A stretch of 64,000 nucleotides of DNA from Polyangiaceae bacterium (lineage in GTDB: Bacteria; Myxococcota_A; Polyangia; Polyangiales; Polyangiaceae): the NCBI GenBank assembly GCA_019637265.1, contig JAHBVY010000011.1, positions 1 to 64,000 of the forward strand, given 5' to 3'. Positions within the stretch are counted from its first letter, which is position 1. Each line of letters starts with the position of its first letter. The position numbers were made by a program, and so were the translations under genes. The notes beneath the pieces are model-generated. The model was given only the letters and a program-made list of their open reading frames with translations. It had not been told where the DNA came from and made no database searches. Of this stretch, positions 20,556 through 27,845 are shown piece by piece.

Positions 20556-22226
20556 TCAGTCGAGCGTCATAGGCCTCCTGAAGGGCGGTGGGCGCCTCGG
20601 GCGCACCCAGCCGAGCATCGCCTCCACGCCCAGGCGCCGCCCGGTCAGCTTCACGAGCTTCTCATCACCGCCCTGGCTCATTCCCACAGAGAAAATATGA
20701 TCGCGCAGCAGGGCGCTGGCTGAGCGCCCGTCACCCGACGCGGTGCTCGCGGCGTACGTCAGCGAGCCTGACGCCAGGCCCTGCGCCGCTCGGCCAGAGG
20801 TCGCACCCCGAGCACCAGGCGTCGCATCCTGCGACTGCTTGGCACCCGTCTTACCTGGGTGACTCGCCGGTCGATTTTTTTGGGGGTTCGCCCCCACCGC
20901 GAGCACCTCGAGGATCTGCGTGCCGACGAGCGCGCCGAGCGCTTCGCACTGGGAGACGAGCGGCGCGCGGAGCAGGCGCGGGTGCTCCGTCCACAGCAAC
21001 ATGCCGTCGACGCCCGTGAGGCGCCGGTGCAAGCCGGCCGCGGTGCGCACCAGATCTTGCTGAGGGTTCTGCAGCGCGCGCTCTTCGAAGGCCGCCCAAG
21101 CGACGTGACGGCGCGCCTCGAACAGCGCGCGGGCGCGCGCGTTCGCCGCGGCGCGCTCAGCGTCGCGGGGGGACAGCCCCAGGCGCTCCTTCAGCACCTG
21201 GGAGTCGGCGAGCAGCGCGGTGAACGCGAAGGCGACGCCCGCATCGAACGCCGGCTCACTCAGGCCCAGCGCGCCGGGGTAGCCCTGCAACAGTGGGTCC
21301 GTTTCACTGACGGAGTCGCGCAGCGCCGCGGCGGAGAGCTCACGCAGCGCCGCCTCGTAGCCGGCGCGCCCGGCGACCGAGGGCGCCTGGGGCACCGCCG
21401 CGAGCGGCAGCTCGAGATCGCGCGCCACGCCTTGGACGAAGGGCGGGAGCCGCTCGGCGGGGAACCAGGGAGCGGGGCTCGAGGTCGCGCGCTCGAGCAG
21501 CCAGTCGGCGTGCTCCGCCGCCAGGCGCGGGGGGCGCGCCGCGACCCTCATGCGATGCACGAGCGCCTGGAGCTCTCGCTCAGTGCCACGAACGAAGCGC
21601 TGGGTCAGGCCGCGGGTGCGCTCACCCGGCAGGTGGCGGAGCCTCATCAGCGCGCGGAAGGTGTCCTCACCCAGCTCGCGCGCCGCGACGCGACGGCGCA
21701 ACAAGAGCCGCGTGGTCAGCGGCGCCACGGCTTCATGGCGCGTCAGCCGCGACTGCCACGCGGCGTCTCGCAGCTTGGCGTCGGGTGAGGTGACGAGCTC
21801 CGTCAGTTGAGCTGTCGTGAGCGGCTCCCCATCGAGCACCGCTTGGGAGCGCTCGCGGATCGCCTCGGTGAGCGCGCGAGTCTCGGCGTCGGACTCGAGG
21901 CGCGCGCCGAGCGCGCCGAGCTGCCACAACAGCCGCCGCCGCGGGGTGAGCAGCGCCTCGTGGTACTCGAGCAGCCGCTCCGCCTCGAACAGCACCCGCG
22001 CGACCTCCTGATGAGCCGCGGCGCGCGCCGCCTCGGGAGCGTCGCCCGCCTCGAGCGCCGAGTAGCGGAGCCAGAGGCGACGGTGCTCATAGGCTAGCTC
22101 CGTGAGCTGCCGCCGCGCGGCGGCGCGCGAAGGCACCGCCTCGAAGCGCTCCTCGGGCGCGCGCACCACGCAGCCACACGGCGCCACCGCGAGCAGCCCC
22201 AAGAGCGCGCGGCGGCTGCACCTCAC
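20556..22226 (-). CDS. Peptidase M2-like lipoprotein lacking the zinc motif
   Basis: A 556-aa helical lipoprotein (lipobox near Cys17-Cys19). The region RDAAWQSRLTRHEA ... LLLRRRVAARELG resembles the AW...LvxLRNxxAxxLG helices of peptidyl-dipeptidase A-type (M2) enzymes. GYPGALGLSEPAFDAGVAFAF resembles the segment around their third zinc ligand. Where HExGH should be, the protein reads RELSAAAL (around Glu296), and no HExxH exists anywhere. So it is probably a catalytically dead peptidase fold, or a distant relative. The C-terminus adds a Ser/Ala/Gly-rich tail with a basic end. GTG start overlaps the previous stop (GTGA). Confidence 0.6.
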   Translation of the reverse strand: MRCSRRALLGLLAVAPCGCVVRAPEERFEAVPSRAAARRQLTELAYEHRRLWLRYSALEAGDAPEAARAAAHQEVARVLFEAERLLEYHEALLTPRRRLLWQLGALGARLESDAETRALTEAIRERSQAVLDGEPLTTAQLTELVTSPDAKLRDAAWQSRLTRHEAVAPLTTRLLLRRRVAARELGEDTFRALMRLRHLPGERTRGLTQRFVRGTERELQALVHRMRVAARPPRLAAEHADWLLERATSSPAPWFPAERLPPFVQGVARDLELPLAAVPQAPSVAGRAGYEAALRELSAAALRDSVSETDPLLQGYPGALGLSEPAFDAGVAFAFTALLADSQVLKERLGLSPRDAERAAANARARALFEARRHVAWAAFEERALQNPQQDLVRTAAGLHRRLTGVDGMLLWTEHPRLLRAPLVSQCEALGALVGTQILEVLAVGANPQKNRPASHPGKTGAKQSQDATPGARGATSGRAAQGLASGSLTYAASTASGDGRSASALLRDHIFSVGMSQGGDEKLVKLTGRRLGVEAMLGWVRPRRPPPFRRPMTLD

Positions 22227-22687
22227 GGCAGCGCTCCGCAGCTCGGCGGGCGCCCCGCCGTGCCCCGACCGCAGCGCACCGGGCCGTGACAGGTATAGCG
22301 CCCATCGTCACAGCTCAGGGTGCAGCTGAGCGCGCACCACTCCGCCTCCTCCTCACCTCCGACGTCGCTCCCGTCGCCCCCTGCGTCACCACGCCCCTCC
22401 GATGGCTCGGCGCCCGCCTCGGCGTCGCCCCAGTCACTCGCGTCACCCGAGCCCGCGTCATCCAGCTGATCCGCGTCACCCGAGCCGGCATCTGACGGTG
22501 CCTCATCGCCCAGCACGCAGAGCGTGGCGCGCGCCTCACCGCACGGCGCGCCGGGGTACGGCCGGTGCGGCGGCGGCCCGGCGTCGCGCGCAGAGCTGGG
22601 CTCCTCCTCCAGGTCGATCGGGATCGCCGACTGCACGATCTCGCAGCCGACCAGCGCGCTCAGCAAGCCAATGGATAGCCAGCGCAC
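22223..22687 (-). CDS. Asp/Gly-rich Cys-containing lipoprotein
   Basis: A 154-aa lipoprotein: short signal peptide with lipobox ALVGC, then an acidic low-complexity region of Asp-Ala-Gly-Ser-Gly-Asp repeats, then a compact Cys-rich end (six Cys in the last 45 residues, probably three disulfides). The GTG at 22687 directly follows the stop of the GTPase gene (TGA, 1 nt, GTG), and its own stop overlaps the start of the peptidase-like lipoprotein, so all three are coupled. Function unknown. Confidence 0.65.
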   Translation of the reverse strand: MRWLSIGLLSALVGCEIVQSAIPIDLEEEPSSARDAGPPPHRPYPGAPCGEARATLCVLGDEAPSDAGSGDADQLDDAGSGDASDWGDAEAGAEPSEGRGDAGGDGSDVGGEEEAEWCALSCTLSCDDGRYTCHGPVRCGRGTAGRPPSCGALP

Positions 22688-22688
22688 C

Positions 22689-23999
22689 TCAACCCCGCGC
22701 GCGCTTCTTGAGGGAGAGCCGCGGCTTCGCCGCCGACTTCGCAGGCTTCGCGGCGGGCTTCGCCGCCAAGCCACGATTCGTACGAACCACTGACTTGGCC
22801 GTGGGCTTCGCCGCGCGCGCTCTCGGTGACGGGGAGCCGTCTGTCGCACGGCCGCCTGTCGTACGGCCAGCTGACTTGGCCGCCGCGCGCCGCGCTTCGG
22901 CGCGCGCGGCGCCTCGGTCCCGCGCGTGATCGCGCGGCGGGGGCGGCGGTAACACCAGCCGCTTCTCGTCCGGCACGTCCAAGCTCACGCCGCCAAGCTG
23001 CCCGCTGCGCAAATCCGTGAGGAAAATACGCGCGGCCTTGGTCAGGTCCACCTCACCGCCGCGCACCAGGCAGCCCCGCGCGCGGCCCAGCGCCACCAGC
23101 AGCAGGTGGGTGTCCACCGAGCGCTGCCGCTCGAGGGCGCCGACGACGTCGAACACCCCGAGCGGCGCTGCCCCAACCCCCAAAACCCCTGGATCCCCAA
23201 GCGAATGACTGGGCGGGAGCTCCCCGCTCGACCCACCCGAGGCGCCCTCGCTCGGCTCGGCCCCGCGGGCCTCCCACACGCCGTCGCCCGCCGCCTTGCC
23301 CTGACTCGGCGCCTCACCACGCAGCGCCGCTTCGATGAGCGGCCCGTAGCGCTCCACCAAGCGCGCTGGGTAGCGCTGCGCGAGCAGCCCCAGGCCGTAG
23401 CGCGCGACGCTCTCCACCTCGAGGGTGATCTCCTTGATGGCGCCGCTCAGCGCGAGCCGGGTCGCGGCCTCTTGATCGTCGAGCCGCGGCCACAGCACGC
23501 CGGGCGTGTCCACCACCGAGAGATCGTCCGTCGCCTCACTGCGCTGCGTGCGCTGGGTCACCGCCGGGCGGTTCTCCACCTTCGCGACCTTGCGGCGCAC
23601 CAGGCTGTTCAACAGCGTGCTCTTGCCCACGTTCGGGATCCCGACCACCAGCGCCGACGTGGGGCGGCCCGGGCGGCGCCTTGGCAAGGCAACCTGACGA
23701 CACAGACCGAGCAGCCGCGCCGCGTCCGCCTGGCGGCTCGCCACCAGCGCGACGGCGGCCTGACCGCGCCGCGCGTAGTGCTGAAGCCAGGCGTCGGTCA
23801 CCGCGGGATCAGCCAAATCTGCCTTGGCCAACACCCGCACCACGGGTGCTCGTGAGGTGAGCTGACCAAGCATGGGGTTGTGACTCGAGCGCGGCAACCG
23901 GGCGTCGAGCACCTCGATCACCACGTCCGTCTGGCGCATGGCCTCGCGGATCTCCCGACGGGCCTTGTTCATGTGCCCGGGGAACCAGTTGATGCGCAT
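22689..23999 (-). CDS. RbgA/YlqF-like ribosome biogenesis GTPase
   Basis: A circularly permuted GTPase: the family opening NWFPGHMNKAR (3-13), the G4 region VRVLAKADLA (54-63), G1 GIPNVGKST (120-128) and G3 DTPG (164-167). In most relatives G4 reads NKxD; here it is AKAD. RbgA helps mature the 50S subunit. The usual ~290-aa core is followed by a Gly/Ser insertion (about 255-285) and a long Lys/Ala/Arg tail (about 365-436). The insertion DNA contains the dispersed CCAACCCCCAAAACCCC motif. The ATG at 23999 gives the family N-terminus. It heads a three-gene coupled operon with two lipoproteins. Confidence 0.85.
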   Translation of the reverse strand: MRINWFPGHMNKARREIREAMRQTDVVIEVLDARLPRSSHNPMLGQLTSRAPVVRVLAKADLADPAVTDAWLQHYARRGQAAVALVASRQADAARLLGLCRQVALPRRRPGRPTSALVVGIPNVGKSTLLNSLVRRKVAKVENRPAVTQRTQRSEATDDLSVVDTPGVLWPRLDDQEAATRLALSGAIKEITLEVESVARYGLGLLAQRYPARLVERYGPLIEAALRGEAPSQGKAAGDGVWEARGAEPSEGASGGSSGELPPSHSLGDPGVLGVGAAPLGVFDVVGALERQRSVDTHLLLVALGRARGCLVRGGEVDLTKAARIFLTDLRSGQLGGVSLDVPDEKRLVLPPPPPRDHARDRGAARAEARRAAAKSAGRTTGGRATDGSPSPRARAAKPTAKSVVRTNRGLAAKPAAKPAKSAAKPRLSLKKRARG

Positions 24000-24084
24000 C
24001 GCGCACTTCTGCCAGCACCCGGGGCACCTGGCCAGGGGAACCACCCCGCTCAGGGGCTCACGTAGCCCTGCGACCCAGTGAGGC

Positions 24085-24489
24085 TCAGTGGAGCAGCGGC
24101 GCCAGGCTCTCGCAGCGCTCGGGCCACGCGCGCTTCGCTTGCGTGGGCCTCCGCCCGAGCCAGCCGGCGAGGCGGATCCGCTCGTCCAAGCTCAGGCCCT
24201 GGAACGCGACCGCCATCCCCAACGCCATCGCGCCCGCGACGCACCGCCGCTCGGCCCGCTGCACCTCACCAAAAATCTGCAGCTCACCGCCGCGCCAGCT
24301 GATGCCCGGCTGCACGCACACCACCAGCTCCTCCCCCACCGAGAGCGGCTCCGGCGTCTCGATCCACGCGCCCGTGCGGCTCAGATCGAGCGCCCACCCC
24401 AGCTCCGGCGCCTCACTGTGGCCCGCGATCAGCCCACACGGCAGCTCCACCGCGCGACGCGCCCCGCGCCGCCATCCTCGGTCCTTCAC
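24085..24489 (-). CDS. PilZ-domain protein
   Basis: A 134-aa single-domain protein with RRAVELPCGL at the N-terminus (the RxxxR-like start of PilZ domains is partly kept as RRGARR), the core DLSRTGAWIETPEPLSVGEELVV and GMAVAFQGLS near the end. PilZ domains bind cyclic di-GMP or serve as adaptors. GTG start with AGGAGGT about 6 nt upstream. No neighbouring diguanylate cyclase, so its target is unknown. Confidence 0.75.
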   Translation of the reverse strand: MKDRGWRRGARRAVELPCGLIAGHSEAPELGWALDLSRTGAWIETPEPLSVGEELVVCVQPGISWRGGELQIFGEVQRAERRCVAGAMALGMAVAFQGLSLDERIRLAGWLGRRPTQAKRAWPERCESLAPLLH

Positions 24490-24550
24490 TCAGCACCTCC
24501 TTGCCTGCGCACATCATGCTACATGCGCGCACCCTGAGTGAAATACCTGG

Positions 24551-26515
24551 TCAGAACCGCACGGCGACGACCTGCGTCTGGCCCGCGTTCACCCGCACGG
24601 AGCGCACCTGGCGCCCATTGGGCCCCACGAACACCACCGTGTGGTTCCCCGGCGCCACGCTCACGACCTTGGGGGTGCTCCCGAGCGGCCTCCCATTCAC
24701 CAGCACGTTGGAGGCGGGCACCGAGTTGATCCGCAAGGTGCCCTTCCCCGCAGCTGCGGCGGCCGGCGCGGCGCCCGTTTTGGCGACGCCTGGCGCAGCG
24801 CCCGTCTTGGGGGCGGCCGCCTTCGGCGCTGGCCCCGAGGCGGGGGTGGGCTTGGCCGCGGGTGTATCCGCAGGGAAATCCGTGGCGCTCAAGGCCCCGG
24901 TCGCGGTCGCCTCCGCGCTTGGAGCCGCGGCGCCGGGCTGCTCGCTCGGCGGCTCCGCGCCGGGCTGCGCTGCCTCGCCAGGCTGCGCTGCCTCACCAGG
25001 CTGCGCTGCCTCGCCGGGCTCGGCGCCCGCGCTCGCCACGGCCTGGCCGCCGCTGGCGGGGACCATATCCACACGCAAAACAGCATCCTCGCCGCGCGCG
25101 ACGTTCACCACCAAGTCCGTCGTGGTTTGGTAGCCAGGCGCCTGAACCCGCACGAACTGAGGCCCCACCGCGAGGTTGGCGAGGCGGCACGGCGAGGCTT
25201 CACAGCTCAGCTGACCGTTCACGAAGATCTTGGGAGCGTCCACCGCGGCCTGCCCGGGACCAGCGACGCTGATGATGAGCTCCCCCGGGCCACCCCGCAG
25301 CGCCCGGGCCGCAGCGCCCAGCGCCACCAACGTGAGCGCGAGCGCCCCCAGCCCCACCCAGAGCCCGACGCGCGAGCTGGGCTTATACGGCGGGATGCTG
25401 TGCTGTGTGGGGATGCCGTGCGGTAGGGCGCTGCGCTGCGTGGGGATGCTGTGCGGCATCACCGCGGGGGGCGCGACTTGCGGCTCTTGCGCCACCACCA
25501 CCGAGGGGACGGCGGGCGCAGGGGGCACACTAGGGCCAGGTACACTGACTGCCGACGCGGCCAGCGCGGCGATGGCCCCAGGAACGGCGGGCAGCGTGGG
25601 CGGAACGCTCGGCGGAGGCAGGGCACCTGACGCCCCGATGGGGCGCAGCGAATCCAGCTCGACCACCCGCGTCGGCGCGTCGTCGGCCTCATCGTAGTCC
25701 GAGGGGATGATGGGCCCGAGGCCCACCTGCGTCGGCTGCTGCGGGCGGAGGGGCATGGGGCCGCGCGGCGGAGCGCTCGGCGAGCTGCTCGCGCCCAGCA
25801 TTTGCGGTGCCGGCAACTGAGGGAGCGGATCCCAATCGCCGAAGTCGTCCTCCTCGGCGACGTTCGCCGGCGCGCTGGGCTGTTCGTGGAGATTGGGTGG
25901 AGGGGCAGCCAGCGGTTGAGTGTGCTGAAGCCGCGGGGTACTAGGCGCTGCCTGCGCACCACCCACCGCGGTGGGCGCCGACGGCCACTGCTGCTCGGGA
26001 CCGCGGCTCGAGCTGGGGTCAGGCGCTCCCCCTGGCAGGCCCCCCCAAGGCACGGCCGCGGGCGGTGGCGGCGCCCCAGCGGAGGTGGCGGGCATCGCCG
26101 CGAGCCCTGGCGCGACCAGCGGCGGGAGCGGGTTCACGCGCTGACTCGGCGGCGGGAACCGCAAGCTAGGTGGCGCCGGAGGACCCGACGAGCGCGGGGC
26201 GCTACTCAACGCAGACGACCTGAGCGATGGGGGCGGCGGGGGGCCCGCCGAATGGGGCGCGCTGCGCAGCGAAGGCGGAGGGGGCGGCGGCCCAGCGGAA
26301 ACGGGCCCCGAACGCGGGGGGGGTGGGGGTGGCGGAGCAGCTGAGTGGGGAGCCGAGCCGGGGCTCCGCAAGCTCGGCGGCGCCAAGCCCACCTGGGTGG
26401 GCCGCGGCGGAGGGGGCGGCGGCGGGAGCCGACGCGAGGGTGGGCCATCGCTACCCGACGCGGGGAGCGGCTGACTCCAGGTGGCGGAGTCCTCGGAATC
26501 GCGCGGATCGCTCAT
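24551..26515 (-). CDS. Pro-rich membrane protein with PEGA domains
   Basis: About 654 aa. The N-terminal ~380 residues are disordered and Pro-rich, with repeated PPPPPSLRS blocks and two PTQVGL motifs. One transmembrane segment follows (VGLWVGLGALALTLVALGAA). Then comes a PEGA-like domain (IFVNGQLSCEASPCRLANL...), an Ala/Pro linker with AQPGEA repeats, and a second PEGA domain ending the protein (NVLVNGRPLGSTPKVVSVAPG...). The cytoplasmic Pro-rich part and exported PEGA part recall kinase-linked myxobacterial membrane proteins. Start ambiguous: ATG 26515 or ATG 26554. Confidence 0.7.
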   Translation of the reverse strand: MSDPRDSEDSATWSQPLPASGSDGPPSRRLPPPPPPPRPTQVGLAPPSLRSPGSAPHSAAPPPPPPPRSGPVSAGPPPPPPSLRSAPHSAGPPPPPSLRSSALSSAPRSSGPPAPPSLRFPPPSQRVNPLPPLVAPGLAAMPATSAGAPPPPAAVPWGGLPGGAPDPSSSRGPEQQWPSAPTAVGGAQAAPSTPRLQHTQPLAAPPPNLHEQPSAPANVAEEDDFGDWDPLPQLPAPQMLGASSSPSAPPRGPMPLRPQQPTQVGLGPIIPSDYDEADDAPTRVVELDSLRPIGASGALPPPSVPPTLPAVPGAIAALAASAVSVPGPSVPPAPAVPSVVVAQEPQVAPPAVMPHSIPTQRSALPHGIPTQHSIPPYKPSSRVGLWVGLGALALTLVALGAAARALRGGPGELIISVAGPGQAAVDAPKIFVNGQLSCEASPCRLANLAVGPQFVRVQAPGYQTTTDLVVNVARGEDAVLRVDMVPASGGQAVASAGAEPGEAAQPGEAAQPGEAAQPGAEPPSEQPGAAAPSAEATATGALSATDFPADTPAAKPTPASGPAPKAAAPKTGAAPGVAKTGAAPAAAAAGKGTLRINSVPASNVLVNGRPLGSTPKVVSVAPGNHTVVFVGPNGRQVRSVRVNAGQTQVVAVRF

Positions 26516-26657
26516 GGGCAACACGTGGCGCGACGAGACGTCGCAGCGCCCCATGGTGTCGCAGAAACGCCCTCTGGACGCCAGACGGAAGCCTCTCGCC
26601 GGCGCCCAAGTTCAAGCCAGGCCGCAAGGTTCTACGAGACGCGGCCAGCCGAGCGGC

Positions 26658-27545
26658 TCAGCGACACTCCTTCGGCGCGACGGCCTCCGTGACCTGGTCG
26701 CACACCACGCCATTGACACGGCAGGAGACGAGCTTGTTGCTCCCGCACAGCGGGTTGCCTGGCCGGTTGAGACCAGCGAAGCCCTTGCCGCCCGGGCAGT
26801 TGAGGAAAGTGGAGCCACAGACCGGCGCCGCGCCGTACTGACTTGGGTTGCCTTCCTCACTACCGCTGCAGTCGTAGTCATACGACTCACCGCCCACCAT
26901 CGGCGTGTAGGGCGTACCGAAGTACCGGGTCTGCCCCGGGTTCACGTCAACGTTGTCGTCGTTGCAGTCACCACCTTGGGTGACCCAAACGTCGCCCCCG
27001 CTCAGCGGTGGCTCGTCACATGACCTCACCGCCCCGCTGTCGCGCCCATAACCATCGCCATCACGGTCAGGATACCAGAACACTTCAGCGCAACCCCCAG
27101 TGCCCGCGGCACCCGCAGCGCCACCCGTACCCGCGGCACCACCCGTGCCCGCCGCACCGCCTGTGCCCGCGCTACCGCTAGTCCCCGCAGCGCCCGCGGC
27201 ACCACCAGCGCCCGCAGCGCCGCTCACACCACCTGCGCCAGCAGTACCCGCAGCGCCCGCTGTACCCGCGGCTCCAGCAGCACCCGCCGCACCGCTCGCA
27301 CCCGCGACGCCGCCCGCGCCCGCAGCGCCTGGAGTGCCCCCAGTCCCACCGCTGCCACTCACGCCCGCGGTGCCACCCGCTGCGCCGCTCGCGCCGGCTC
27401 CAGCGTCACCCCCCGTCCCTCCATTGCCACCACCTGCGGTGCCACCCGTGCCCCCCTGGCCACCGCTGAACTCACCGCCAGAGCAAGCAGCGAGCAGACA
27501 CAGGAGCGGGAGCACGCAAAGTGAGCTTCTCAAGGTGGACCTCAT
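26658..27545 (-). CDS. Gly-rich lipoprotein with MopE-type metal-binding motif
   Basis: A 295-aa lipoprotein: signal peptide with lipobox LLAAC, an extremely regular Gly-Ala-Gly/Ala linker (about 120 residues), then WYPDRDGDGYG ... GGDCNDDNVDVNPG, the Asp-rich calcium or copper site of the MopE-like putative metal-binding motif family. Cys-containing segments follow that probably form disulfides. Surface-exposed. The linker is encoded by a near-tandem GC repeat on this strand. The ATG at 27545 gives a normal lipoprotein signal. Confidence 0.75.
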   Translation of the reverse strand: MRSTLRSSLCVLPLLCLLAACSGGEFSGGQGGTGGTAGGGNGGTGGDAGAGASGAAGGTAGVSGSGGTGGTPGAAGAGGVAGASGAAGAAGAAGTAGAAGTAGAGGVSGAAGAGGAAGAAGTSGSAGTGGAAGTGGAAGTGGAAGAAGTGGCAEVFWYPDRDGDGYGRDSGAVRSCDEPPLSGGDVWVTQGGDCNDDNVDVNPGQTRYFGTPYTPMVGGESYDYDCSGSEEGNPSQYGAAPVCGSTFLNCPGGKGFAGLNRPGNPLCGSNKLVSCRVNGVVCDQVTEAVAPKECR

Positions 27546-27845
27546 GCAGCGTCTATTGCAGCCAATGTACCAGCACCCCCAAGGTACCACATCCCGCGTT
27601 CAGTCTCTGGCCGTGCCCCCCTTCGCATCGCCCACCTCCGTTTCCTCATGCTTTTCAGCACTCACGTCGAGGGGCGCTACCTCGAGGTATTCGCCCGACG
27701 TAGCTGTCGTTCACCGACACCCCGGACGCTGTAGCCAGGGGGCGACACCTGTGTCGCAGCCGCCTCACCGCGCACGTCAATATCTATACGGATATCATCG
27801 CGCGCATCACCGGTCGACGCATCGACGAACGCAGCGGATCCCTCC

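Noticed and set aside
27100-27440. CRISPR-like short repeats
   Set aside because: The periodicity is the Gly-Ala codon repeat of a lipoprotein linker; there are no constant repeats with unique spacers.
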